In this document: piece by piece, positions 53,590 through 64,000 of the stretch
Layout: the number at the start of each line of letters is the position of its first letter
Position numbering within the stretch: the first letter of the stretch is position 1
Source of the DNA: Aspidapion aeneum
Lineage: Eukaryota > Arthropoda > Insecta > Coleoptera > Brentidae
DNA: 64,000 nucleotides
Assembly: GCA_963576565.1 (NCBI GenBank)
Contig: OY755042.1
Coordinates: 101,550,185 to 101,614,184 of the forward strand
Direction of reading: 5' to 3'
Made by a program: the position numbers and the translations under genes
The notes under the pieces: model-generated
Seen by the model: only the letters and a program-made list of their open reading frames with translations
Told to the model about the DNA's origin: nothing
The model's database searches: none

Positions 53590-54412
53590 TAAGAGACAAG
53601 ATAATTTTTTTTGGCCCATTTTGGAGGTCACTTTAATCGCCTGTATCTCCTTAACTTGTCATTTTATCAAACAAATCTATACTATATTTTTTAATGAAAA
53701 TTAGCCAGATAAACATTTGGCTGTTGCAGATTTTCCTGTTTAATAAAAACATTTTTACCCTTACCGTTTACAAACTGTATCAATATTGTTAAATAAGGAT
53801 CCCAGTAGAAACTATCGAAAATATTTGACTAGAATAAAAGGGCCAATTTACCAGTGACAAAACGCTAATTTACCGCCGCCAAACCTTTTCTGACTGAAGT
53901 CACTCGAGCATTTCCCGCCTTTCTTGAGTTTGTGAAACAGCAGCAGCCCCCATTTCGTTATTTTAAACTTAAATAGCGGAATATTAGTCATTTTCAACCG
54001 AATAAAAAGTACATAAGGGACGAAAAAATGCAACTAAAGCGATAAAAGCACAACTTATATTGTGGATATAAATAATTTATAATAATAAAGCAAGAGCTTA
54101 TGAATAAAAGGTAATATTAAACGATTAAAATAATTAAATGGTCGAAAGTACAAATAGTAAATATGCTTGATTGCAAATATATCAGAGCCTATCCAGTCTA
54201 GAGACCCCATATGTATGACACATTAAAAACAATGAATTATATACGAAGTAACTGGAACGGCCACGGCTATACATTATGTACATGGGAGACTGAGGCAAAA
54301 ATTTTAAGAGCTTTTTTAGAGTGAGAACATACAAGTAGTGTAACCTTTCTCTCTCGAGTTCTAATTATCGGTGGTCACCCGGTGGTATTTTGTGAACTTC
54401 ATTCTTCAAGAA
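53590..54412. other. No recognised gene
   Basis: ATGGTCGAAAGTACAAATAG at 54138 carries a single inverted unit of the 33.4-kb minisatellite. Otherwise nothing is recognised. Confidence 0.4.
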
Positions 54413-55400
54413 GATATCTGTATGACGCCACAATACTGCAACTCGGTGCTTTTTTTGATAAACTGTATAGTTTGTAAAATATGAATTTTCAAAGTTTTTC
54501 CATTTTGGTCTTATGGGTTTCCCTATACTAAAAATCGCTAAATAAAGTTTTTTGGAATCTTAACTCACTCAGTGGTTTTCTCGTATCTGTATGACGCCTC
54601 AATACTGCAACTCGGTGCTTTTTTTGATAAACTGTATAGTTTGTAATATATGAATTTTCAAAGTTTTTGCCATTTTGGTCTTATGAGTTTCCCTTTACTA
54701 AAAATCGCTAAATGACGTTTTTTGGAATCTCAACACACTCAGTAGTTTTTTCGTATCTGTATGATACCACAATACTGCAACTCGGTGCTTTTTTTGATAA
54801 ACTGTATAGTTTGTAAAATATAAATTTTCAAAATTTTGCTATTTTGGTCTTATGGGTTTCTCTATACTAAAAATCGCTAAATGACGTTTTTTGGAATCTC
54901 AACTCACTCAGTAGTTTTTTCGTATCTCTATGATACCACGATACTGCAACTCGGTGCTTTTTTTTGATAAACTGTATAGTTTGTAAAATATAAATTTTCA
55001 AAATTTTGCTATTTTGGTCTTATGGGTTTCTCTATACTAAAAATCGCTAAATGACGTTTTTTGGAATCTCAACTCACTCAGTAGTTTTTTCGTATCTCTA
55101 TGATACCACGATACTGCAACTCGGTGCTTTTTTTGATAAACTGTATAGTTTGTAAAATATGAATTTTCAAAATTTTGCCATTTTGGTCTTATGGGTTTCT
55201 CTTTACTAAAAATCGATAAATGACGTTTTTCGGAAACTTAACTGATTCAGTGGTTTTTTCGTATCTGTATGACGCCACAATACTGCAACTCGGTGCTTTT
55301 TTTGATAATCGGTATAGTTTGTAAAATATGAATTTTCAAAGTTTTGCCAGTTTGGTCTTATGGGTTTCCCTATACTTTTTTTTAAGCGGAAAAACAAATA
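54413..55400 (+). repeat. Satellite-like tandem array, six units of 169-170 bp
   Basis: TACTGCAACTCGGTGC starts at 54434, 54603, 54773, 54942, 55112 and 55281, giving periods of 169 or 170 bp throughout. Units 3 to 5 are the most alike; units 1 and 6 differ more, the usual pattern at array edges. Each has CATTTTGGTCTTATGGGTTT and CTAAAAATCGCTAAATGACG. The array is non-coding; the length is close to that of nucleosome-phased satellites. Confidence 0.92.
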
Positions 55401-56278
55401 TCTTGGAAACTTCAAAATTTTTTTGTTTGTTAAATATTGTGAATGAACCATGTTTTGTTAAACTGTCATTATTTTTGCAAAAAAAAAAACAAAAAAAATT
55501 ACGGTTTTTTTAAATTTTTCTCGAATTTTTATTTTTATGGCCTATAAGTTTTCTGTATGTTACTTCTTTCTTCACTCTTTTTACCCCTTAAAAACCTAAC
55601 CCGCAACGCCCATGCTCACGCATTTATTTTTTTTTAACTTCGTTTTTCACCGCTCTACAATTTTCAATGCTTTAAGTCCTGTTAGTAAATATATTGGTTT
55701 TTACCTTAAAATATGGTTATTCTACTGGCCTATTTCTGATTTGTCAGTATGGTATTGAAATTGTTTTTGTTGAACAAAAATCAAAAATGGGAACACTATG
55801 TGTTGCTTGTAAAAACGAGTTTTATGGGAGTGAAAAGCCGTTTTCTTTTTGGAAGTAAGTAGCTTTGATTATTTAAAAAACTTTGTTTGTACCTAATAAC
55901 AGTATATAACCACAGAATATCATCGGCGAGTAAAATTGAAAAAGGAAAGGTAGCAGCTGATGCGCAGCTTGCTCTCTCTACAAAAAAAATATAAATATTT
56001 TTGCCTCACTTTGCATATATGTAAAGGCCTATCCAGTTTATATATATAAGATCATTGTTTAAAAAAAGTAGAGCGCGTCAAACCCACCAAAGTCACTCAA
56101 GCTCACATATTTTGTTTATGTTATTTTCTTGCCAAGTTCTTTGGCGTTTCACTGTAATAATTTATGTTATCAGCGGTGAGTGACATCAATCATCATGCAA
56201 CATATAAACAAACATATTAGTTAGTCACCTTCTATAAATGTTTGTAAAAAATCGTTTATTTTTATTTTCCGACGCTTA
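55401..56278. other. No recognised gene
   Basis: Contains only the short dispersed repeat at 55999-56050 shared with 46316-46370. Confidence 0.4.
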
Positions 56279-57217
56279 TACGAGGTGTGACAATTAAATT
56301 TTAAAAGTCGCCCCCGTACTAACAGGTTTTAAATCTCCACGCCTCAGGCGGTTGGAGTTATTCACATTGATGTGCGTTCTACTACCGCGCGCAATCTTGT
56401 CGTCTTTCCTCTGCTAGTTTGGCTTACCCAGTGGTTTGAAGCGGATCGTGCATAGCTCATTTGGTGGAATTACTACAAACGAAAAAATTGAGCAACGTAT
56501 TCATTTAAATAAAACTCAAAAAAACGGCTACTGAATGATTTCGAATGCTAAAGGATGTCTACGTGGAGCAGTGTATGTCTCGAGCAATGATTTTTATGTG
56601 GCATAAAAGCTTTTTCGAGGGTCGTGAAGAAGTTAAAAAGGATGAACGAGAAGGGCGCTCCAACACATCCAAAACAGCGATGCTCATTGTTTTTTTTTTG
56701 ATATTAAGGGTCTTATTCTTATTGAAATGGCGCGTAAAGGTCAAACAGTTAACCAACATTTATATTTGTAAGTATTGATGTAGCTAAGGGAACGTCCAAG
56801 GAAAAAACGTCCAGATTTGTGGAAGAACAACGCGTGGCTGCTCTACCAGGACAATGCACCGGCCCACAAAACCCTATCCATTAAGCAGTTTTTAGCTAAT
56901 AAGAAGATCCCCATCGTTAACCACCCACCATACTCATCAGACTTGGCCCCTTGCGACTTTTACCTGTTTCCGGAAGTGAAGAAATCGTCAAAAGGAACCC
57001 GTTTTAAAATATTAGAACATGTCAAAAACGACAAGACTTCTTAACAGCCTCTCTTCTGATAATTTTCAAAATTGCTTCCAACATTGGAAAAAAATGCATG
57101 CAACGCTGCGTCGATAGAGAAGGAGAATATTGATGGGGAACATCATTAAGTTGTATTCGTATTTAAAAAAAGTAGATTTTTTACACCAGTCTTATAATTT
57201 TATTATCACACCTCGTA
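56279..57217 (+). mobile_element. mariner element, internally deleted
   Basis: The ends are inverted repeats TACGAGGTGTGACAATTAAA and, inward from the right, TACGAGGTGTGATAATAAAA. TA lies outside both. At 939 bp it is about 350 bp short of a full mariner. It is a different subfamily from the one at 12038, judging by the end sequence. Confidence 0.88.
56490..57135 (+). pseudogene. mariner transposase with D34D part retained
   Basis: N-terminal pieces: E-Q-R-I-H-L, M-L-K-D-V-Y, W-H-K-S-F-F-E-G-R-E-E-V. Directly after the R-S-N-T-S-K-T linker the sequence jumps to A-M-L-I-V-F-F, so the first catalytic Asp region is deleted. From 56817: N-N-A-W-L-L-Y-Q-D-N-A-P-A-H (second Asp), then 34 residues to P-C-D-F-Y-L-F (third Asp), the mariner spacing. 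Stops and frameshifts follow. It is non-functional. Confidence 0.85.
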
Positions 57218-58853
57218 TATTTAAACAAGCAAGGACTCTCTCTCTAAACAAGGCTAGAGTATAGAGGACCGATATTTCCCTTCTAGGATTTTGACTTAAA
57301 TAAATTTGACTTTAATAAGTTCGTCGCGTCTCTATATCTTTAAAATATGTCATAGATACAGAGTCTCTCATCTAGTCTATAGTGATTTCTAAGGTGATAT
57401 TTGTTGAAACATTATATTATGATTCATTAAATTTTCTTTAATAATATTGAATTACTTCACAGTTGGAACTGACATTCTCGCTTAATTAGAGAGAGTCTGT
57501 ATGGTCGCCCTCGGGTACGAGTCTCTCGGGGAGACACACAGTTCGGACAAAAATAGGGTTTTTGGACAATATTAAATATCTTTGTTGTTTTTCAAAAAAG
57601 TTAATTTTTTTATAGGGTATGTGATAAAGTGTAGTCTAAGGGTTAAAATAAGTAAAACTTTTTAAAATATATATATGTCATTTTATTTAAAATATTGAAA
57701 AAATAAATTAAAGTACATTCAGTTTAACCTACAGTTACGTTAAAAATAAAAATCAATTTATTTTTGTGTTAGAAATTATACTAAAATTATTTTTTTATTC
57801 GGATTCATGGGCGTAGTTAGGAAGCCTTGGGGGAGCTAAGTCCCTTCCAGAAAAATTAAATTAGCAACCCCAAAATAATTATTTTTACGATACACACACA
57901 CATTGCACCCTCAGTTTCTTTGTTCTTAATGATCATTCTAAGAAAGCCGTTTTAGGCCCTCCACGACTCGCTTCGGGTACGGCCTTTGTTTACAAATCTG
58001 TATTTTTTGATCCGTTTTATTACAAAAATTTCTTAGATATATCTTTATTTAACCATTCGAAATAACGGTTTTGAAAATAAATTTTGTTTCGTCCCGATAG
58101 CTTCCATTTGAGACTGACACTTTTGCAAAAATTTAATAATGCCTTATTTAGAATTTGGATATTTTTGTCAGAACATTCTTCTAAACCCAACAAGGGTTGA
58201 ATTTTTTTGAAAATATTTAACACCGTCTGATTTTCGTGAGGGGCCACTCATTTAAGAAGTCTGAATGTTTTATGCTTATGCGTTCTAAAAGTAAAAAAAA
58301 AGTGATAAAGTATATTATCTTCTTAGGGACTTAAGTGGCACATTTACCCCGAGAAGAAAAAATTGTATGTAGCTATAGTTCGCCGAGTGCTCAAAAGATA
58401 CTTTAGTCATTTTTGGGCCCCGTTTTTATTAAAATTATTTTGCAAGAAAAACAGACTTCCCATTTTTACGTTTCATCTTTGGACGCCACTTTTTATCCAC
58501 GGGATAAAAACTGATACTTTATCCCTAAAATTTGTGATAAAAAGCGCACTTTTGATCTCCAAAGTGCAAAAAAACTATTTTTTTTTTAAATATTCGCCCA
58601 CACAAACATCAGAATAATTTTTGGCATATATATTTTAAGACTGACTGCAGTATTTTTATAATTTTATTGACTACCTCAAATTATTGTTTTTGTGCGTTCC
58701 CATTGACAAAAAACAGCCAATACGATATGCGATTCTAAAATATTTAGTTTTCCATTTTGCTCAGAGTAGTATAAGGTGACTTAGTACCATACATATTTTG
58801 GGAATATTTTTAAAATTTATTATCACCTATAACAACTCGCCATCACCGAATAA
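57218..58853. other. No recognised gene
   Basis: CATGGGCGTAGTTAGGAAGC at 57806 resembles a hAT end without a visible partner. The 75-codon minus frame at 58020-58247 and the 84-codon plus frame at 58363-58617 show no domain that I recognise. Confidence 0.35.
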
Positions 58854-59012
58854 TAAGCCTCATAACTTCTCCAGATGTAGTGCCATTTTTGACATCTTGC
58901 TGCCGCCATTTTTGACGTTGATGAGAGCTGTCACAATTTTATATTTGTCCAAATGGCGGCAAGACTGGTTTTAAGGGTATACCTAAACAGGAGGTGCTAT
59001 GAGGCCTCTCAA
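58854..59012. repeat. Hairpin MITE of about 156 bp
   Basis: AGCCTCATAACTTCTCCAG at the left pairs with the inward-read GGCCTCATAGCACCTCCTG at the right. Inner boxes CTTGCTGCCGCCATTTT and AAATGGCGGCAAGA also pair. It is non-coding. Confidence 0.6.
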
Positions 59013-59664
59013 CCGGGGTGGTAACCAATGTGTTAGGATTGTAATATATTATTTAAAAAAATACAGCATCCTTAGTAGCAGCCAGTAGCAAAAAATATTT
59101 ATGCTACCTTTTTGCTAATTCATTGGACTAATATTTAGGATATATGCCAGACCTTGCAAATCTTTGCAATTTTTTATAACCTTAATAAAATTTTAAAAAT
59201 ATTTTTTTTATAAGCATAACAGTTTTAATTAAATTATTTTAAAAGCGAGACGTAAATTTGACAAAATTTTATTTAAACAAATAGCGTAAATATATATCAC
59301 TGTAATACTTAAAGAATTTTTTTTATATTTAAATGCAGAACCAGTAAAATTAATTTTCTGATCGGTATTTGATACGATTTTTTTGTACCTGTTTTAAAAT
59401 AACGACTTTAACTATTTATTTTGTTCACTTTCGCAAGTGTGACTAAAAAATAGGTTATGATTACAGATATACTGAACATTTATCTATACTTTTTCAATAT
59501 TAAAACTTTTAAAATGTAACCTCAGTTTTTCGAATATTGCCCACAGGAGTCCGCACTGTGAGACATGCCGAGAGTATCCGGATAAGAGTGTGGAACCGGC
59601 ATTAAACTTAGCATTACAACTTGGATTGTATATTCGCAAATATATGCATTAACTGTTTTTTGGT

Positions 59665-59934
59665 AATAAGTTGAGTCAACTCAACTCAACTTAGCACTAT
59701 TACCAGAAAAAAAAACTACAATTTAAAAAGGTAATTTATGGAATAATTGTCGTAAACTTATAGTGAAAGAAAATAATTTGTTGCGCCCCCAGTTCTCCTG
59801 GAAATGGGTGATAATGTTAAGTTGAGACTTGACTTAGCACTACCACCATTAAAAAAACTAAAGTTTTCAAAATGTAATTGATACAGTAATTGATGTAAAT
59901 TTGTCGTAAATTGGTCCTGAAAGAAAAAACATTA
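59665..59934 (+). repeat. Tandem repeat of about 143 bp, first and interrupted second unit
   Basis: ACTTAGCACTA occurs at 59689 and 59832. Each unit goes on to a GTAATTxATGxxxTAAxTGTCGTAAA-type block and a GCGCCCCCAGTTCTCCTGGA box. In the second unit the box (GCGCTCCCTGTTCTCCCGGA) lies at 60207, after the MITE. Confidence 0.65.
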
Positions 59935-60199
59935 GGGACTTATTGGAATAAAACCTGACTTTATTCTAGAGTCGGCTTTATTCTGACAGATTTACAAAGA
60001 AAACTGACAGCTGACCTCTCCAAATTGACATACCAAAGTCAAGTTTAAAAATAAAGTCGAATAGAAACAGGTACTAATAAATCCGGTTCTCAAATACACA
60101 AAGGCCAAATTTTGGTAGAAAGCAGCTGCTTTTTATATGTAAATCTGTCACAATACTGCTGATTTTAAAATAAGGTCAGGTTTTATTCCAATAAGTCCC
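59935..60199. mobile_element. 265-bp TA-flanked MITE
   Basis: GGGACTTATTGGAATAAAAC is a perfect match at both ends, and the inverted repeat extends to about 31 bp with one mismatch. TA flanks both sides. The neighbouring uninterrupted tandem unit shows the pre-insertion site. This fits Tc1/mariner-type or other TA-targeting MITEs. Confidence 0.85.
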
Positions 60200-60343
60200 T
60201 ATTGTCGCGCTCCCTGTTCTCCCGGAAACGGGTTGTAAGTAATTTGAGATTTCCAGTATAAATATCAGTGATTTTTTTTTCAGATCAATTTTTGTGACGG
60301 GCATTTTAAAAGAAAATACATCGAAAGCCTGTCTAATCTAGTA

Positions 60344-61142
60344 GGGGAGAACCGCTATGAAGTGGACACTTTATCAAAAATAGTAAAATTGACATTTTAT
60401 AGACAATGTAATTATTCAAAAGTATGTAAGGGGAAAGCTTAATTAATATACTTGTAAAATGAACTACTAAAAGAAAATAGGCAAGCTTATGGTCTGAGTA
60501 ATATTAAAATTTGGAAAAAGTAGCATTTGTCCATTTCAAAACATCGATGTATTGAAACGGACAGTGATGGTTTTGAAATGGACAGTAGCGGTTTTGAAAA
60601 TTTATTTCGCATTAAAAGACATTGATTGCTTCAAAAATAACTTTTATTCAAACAGAAACTATCTTAAGAACAGTTGTTGCAATAAAAATGTTGAATACCC
60701 TGAAGATCACAAGTTTCAAGTGCACATCGTATTGAAACGGACAATACACCGTATTATGTCCTGTCCACTTCAAAGCGACACCTACCTAACCTCAAAATTA
60801 CAATGCAAGATACAAACAGAAAAATATTTTCCAAGATCTACAGTTATATTTACGTACTATAGTAACTTAGTTATAACCTTACTAATCTGAAATTAACTAA
60901 ATTTCATTAGCTTACCTGTGACATAGTTCGATATTTTCGTAAATAATTTACTTTTTCAACGAATAATAATAAAATGCTTGCCGTCGACACGCCGTGAAGT
61001 TGTTTACTGAACAACTTTGGTCGAAGTGTGATCTGGGCACAGGGTTGCCATATGTAAATGTGAAATTCTCGGCCATATAATCATACTGGAACTACGACAA
61101 CTGTCCGTTTCAAAACCCGTCCGTTTCATAGCGGTTTTCTCG
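60344..61142. mobile_element. 799-bp TIR element with GAAACGGAC boxes
   Basis: GGGGAGAACCGCTATGAAGT at the left and, inward from the right, CGAGAAAACCGCTATGAAAC are the inverted ends. GAAACGGAC or near versions recur inside in both orientations (about 60366, 60555, 60574, 60733, 60766, 61101, 61119). A 112-codon frame at 60552-60890 reads through these boxes and has no domain. I do not recognise the family. Confidence 0.65.
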
Positions 61143-61384
61143 TATATAGAGATCACTGCTCTAGCAACGCATAATATAAATTTTTAGAGTCCGCTGTGGA
61201 TAATCCTGGTTTTAAAAGTACGCGGCTTGTGGGAACTAAAATCGCTCGCTGTTTTAACAATGGAACTTATTTGTAGCTATTTGGATTTCAAACAAAGCGC
61301 GGCGTGTGCTTTGAAAACTTCCATTAAATCTCTGTTTTTTGGTCTTGCCTATAACCAGTGACATGAGAGGGGACTAGATAGCTT
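61143..61384. other. No recognised gene
   Basis: Short stretch between repeats; nothing seen. Confidence 0.4.
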
Positions 61385-61790
61385 TTACACTGAAAAACAT
61401 TTTTTGTAAAATTCCAGTAAAACACCTTGGCAACTTTCTAACCAACGTTTTTTCCAGAGCCATAAAAAAAACACTTACCATCACATTACACGATAAGTAA
61501 AATTACCTGATAAATATTTTGTAATTTTTTTATGGAAAATGAAAATTCACAGTTTTGTAAAAACTCAATGTACACTGAAAAAAGTGTTTTGTAAATTTCC
61601 AGTAAAAAACGTTGACAACTTTGTAACCAAAGTATTTTACAGGATAAGTAAAATTACATGAATATTTTGTATTTTTTTTTTAATTAAAATTTACAAGAAA
61701 ATTGCTTTTTTCCAAATCCAGTTGTGTAAAAACTCAATGTACACTGAAAAAAGTGTTTTGTAAAATTCCAGTAAAAAACATTAATACAAA
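61385..61790 (+). repeat. Tandem repeat, 169-183-bp units
   Basis: TACACTGAAAAA starts at 61387, 61570 and 61739. It is followed each time by GTGTTTTGTAAAATTCCAGT or close. Two full units and part of a third are present. Beyond it, GCATGTACTTTTAAAGCAA occurs twice (61794 and 61844). A 147-codon frame (61702-62145) starts inside the repeat and includes H-V-L-L-K-Q twice from that duplication; it is probably not a gene. Confidence 0.75.
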
Positions 61791-62139
61791 AAGGCATGTA
61801 CTTTTAAAGCAATGCATTTTTTTAAAACTTTTTTGTACACAAAAGCATGTACTTTTAAAGCAAAGTATTTTATTCGTTTTTTTAGTAAAAAAAACCCTAT
61901 ACTTGTATTGTAAATACTGTAAGGACATTACTTCACTAACGTCTAATTACGAAAAGAAATATTTGATGAAAGATTATGAAACATTCCACACCGATTTAAA
62001 AACAAATAAAATCATTCACCTTCATAAGCTTGATATTCTTCATTGTACCAATAAAATTTTAACTAGTGTTTGCCATCTAGTGGCAAGGCCAGGAAACATC
62101 AACTTGTCAGAACTTTGCCTTATTCGAAATTTACTATTT

Positions 62140-63380
62140 ACATAGGATTAGAGACAAAACCGACAAGACAAAACAGTTAACTGTCAACACTTATTAGGTA
62201 TCCATTAGATCTTAAACCCCCGTGAGGTTAAGCTTTCAAGCTACCCACGGAAAAATATGAGAGAACCAAAAACTCCTTTTTACCCGATTACCCACGAAAC
62301 TTGTTTGATTTTTAAATTCACGGGTACTAAACTTCACGTTTGTTAGTATTATTTGGCTTAAAAATTTCGCTGATTGATGCTCACGTGTCTAATGGCGGGT
62401 AAAAACGCAATAAACGTTAATCTGGCCTGAAAGGCAGAAGAGCTGTCGTAGGTCACGGACATCGAAGAAATAATGTTCTCTGTCACGGATTAGTTTGTTT
62501 CCAGTTATTTGTATTCGATCTTTTCATTGATCGATATGTATACCAGTTTATTTTCGCCTGCTCTTGTTTTGGTTTCTCTCGTATCTCAATAGATGGCACT
62601 TCTTGCGAGAGTTTTCTCACTATTTACGTAGGATTATAGACAAAACCGTCTAACTAACTTCGCAAGAGTGTCACATTGCCCAAGCCATGTTCTGAGGAGT
62701 CCCATAAGGACAAAACAATTAACTTTCAACACTTATTAGGTGTCCATTAGATCTTGGACCCACGTAAGGTTAAACTTTCAAGCTACCCAGGGAAAAATAT
62801 GAGAGAAACAAAAACTCCTTTTTACCAGATTAGCCACGAAACTTGTTTGATTTTTAAATTCACGGGTACTAAATTTCACGTTTGTTAGTATTATTTGGCT
62901 TAAAAATTTCGCTGATTGATGCTCACGTGTCTAATGGCGGGTAAAAACGCAATAAACGTTGATCTGGCCTGAAAGGCAGAAGAGCTGTCGTAGGTCACGG
63001 ATTAGTTTGTTTCCTGTTATTTGTAATCGATCCTTCCATTGATCGATATGTATACCAGTTTATTTTCGCCTACTCTTGTTCTGGTTTCTCTCGTATCTCG
63101 GTAGATGGCGCTTCTTGCGAGAGTTTTCGCACTATTTACATAGGATTAGAGACAAAACCGTCTAATTAACTTCGCAAGAGTGTCACATTGGCCAAGCCAT
63201 ATTCTGAGGAGCCCCATAAGGACGAAGCAGTTAATTGTCAACACCTATTAGGTGTCTATTAGATCTGGGACCCCGGTGAGGTAAGGCTAAGCTTTCAAAC
63301 TACCAACGGAAAAATATGCGAGAAACGAAAACTCCTTTTTACCCGATTAGCCACGAAACTTGTTTGATTATTAAAAAACA
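62140..63380 (+). repeat. Tandem array of a unit of about 490-515 bp
   Basis: Units start near 62140, 62627 and 63139 (CATAGGATTAGAGACAAAAC or close). Shared marks are CCATTAGATCTTG, AAGCTTTCAAGCTACCCACG, CTGATTGATGCTCACGTGTC, GAAAGGCAGAAGAGCTGTCG and GATCGATATGTATACCAG. Unit 1 has about 28 bp after GTCACGGA that unit 2 lacks, and unit 1 lacks a passage near its start. The third unit is partial. Single pieces of the same unit lie at 7403 and 48597, so the family is also dispersed. Confidence 0.88.
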
Positions 63381-63383
63381 TAT

Positions 63384-64000
63384 AGTTTTAAGTCAATTTA
63401 TGCTGTATAATAAATAAAACTTTATCCTTAAAAAACCTCTATAAAGTATGTCTTTCTCCAAAATGTCTAAAGCGGATAAAAGCAGCTGTAATTTTAGTTC
63501 TCTTGATGACGCGATGCTATCTCACACTGGTCAGTGGCGCACCTACGAATAAGTGTTGGGGGCGCGAGACCCCATCATGTCGTATTTTATGCTAAATAAC
63601 AAAAATCTTAGCCTTACCGGAAAGCCAAGCCCCGAAGCCCCTCCCACCCCTTGAGTGCGACCATGCTACTATTTTAAATCCAAAAAGTCTTTCTGTAGCA
63701 TAAAACGGCGAACAGCTATCTTTGCCTTTTACTTAACTTTCTAGGATTATCCTTTAAAGTTTTTCCTTTTTCCCGAATATTTACCAGTCAAAAGAAAGGA
63801 GCTTTCTAAATGTTCTTAACTTTGGAACTGGAAAAAATCACAGGAAAAAGAAAAGCATAGCTTTTTCATTCTTCTTTTTTGAACGGGGTGTCCCGAACTT
63901 CCGTGCGTTTGGCTTTTGTAAGTTTATTATCCACCATTGAGTAAACGTGTTAAATTAAGGATAGAAAAAAATATTATGTGTAATAAAATTTTTATGCAAC
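63384..64000. other. No recognised gene; short hAT-like repeat at 63532-63665
   Basis: CAGTGGCGCACCTACGAATA at 63532 and, inward from 63665, CATGGTCGCACTCAAGG are weak inverted ends. The interior ATGTCGTATTTTATG matches 48415-48435. The remaining 330 bp show nothing. Confidence 0.4.

Noticed and set aside
54413..55400. CRISPR array
   Set aside because: Whole 169-bp units repeat without unique spacers, and the genome context is eukaryotic.
61702..62145. 147-codon plus frame, the second longest non-RT frame seen
   Set aside because: It starts inside a tandem repeat, runs through a short duplication, and has no domain or signal; the antisense strand is also partly open.

Overview
The window looks like intergenic, repeat-rich DNA from an animal nuclear genome, most likely an insect. 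The reasons are an AT-rich background, no operon-like gene packing, and several transposon groups common in insects: mariner, hAT with TTF/ZMYM-type zinc fingers, Penelope-like elements, Jockey and endonuclease-reverse-transcriptase LINEs, a Helentron/DINE-1-like element with a (GACA)n tract, and many fragments ending in TACAGGGTG. A large-genome beetle would fit, but that is a guess. I found no host gene, rRNA or CRISPR array that I can defend. The only long intact reading frame is a Jockey-type reverse transcriptase at 13194-14588.

Layout. 0-10 kb: a 690-bp foldback element (592-1279), small hAT-like and hairpin MITEs, two head-to-head Penelope-like remnants (4605-5930), a repeat carrying a complete tRNA-like cloverleaf (5937-6395), and a second large foldback (6651-7402). 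10-20 kb: a Helentron-like element (10305-11054), a hairpin-rich element built from GTGCGGAAA boxes (11170-12012), a mariner (12038-17213) split by about 4 kb that includes a 5'-truncated Jockey LINE, and a hAT element (17253-19476) with a perfect 8-bp target duplication that itself contains an inserted LINE (18369-19431). 20-28.5 kb: a three-unit tandem array of a LINE 3' coding end with a zinc finger, an inverted pair of hAT MITEs (22511-23090 and 26137-26736), a solo LTR (23208-23630), a segmental duplication, and a second hAT copy (27400-28479). 29-38.3 kb: decayed LINE fragments around a repeat complex that includes two near-identical 1.2-kb inverted copies (33714-34924 and 35671-36854).

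38-50 kb: several TIR elements, a LINE tail (44262-45172), a hAT MITE with an 8-bp duplication (45375-46053), two tRNA-derived SINE-like pieces, a Penelope RT fragment (47287-47784), and a tandem array of about 165-bp units that encode the catalytic-box region of a reverse transcriptase (49060-50240). 50-64 kb: a second, reverse-oriented copy of the tRNA-bearing repeat (53137-53580), a six-copy 169-bp satellite (54413-55400), a deleted mariner (56279-57217), several MITEs, and a tandem repeat of about 500 bp (62140-63380).

The parts do not form a pathway. They record repeated insertion, several times one element inside another. Target duplications and neighbouring uninterrupted repeat copies let the order of insertion be read. 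The candidates most worth a second look are the tRNA-bearing 391-bp repeat, the 1.2-kb hairpin complex, the GTGCGGAAA hairpin element, and the RT-fragment tandem array.
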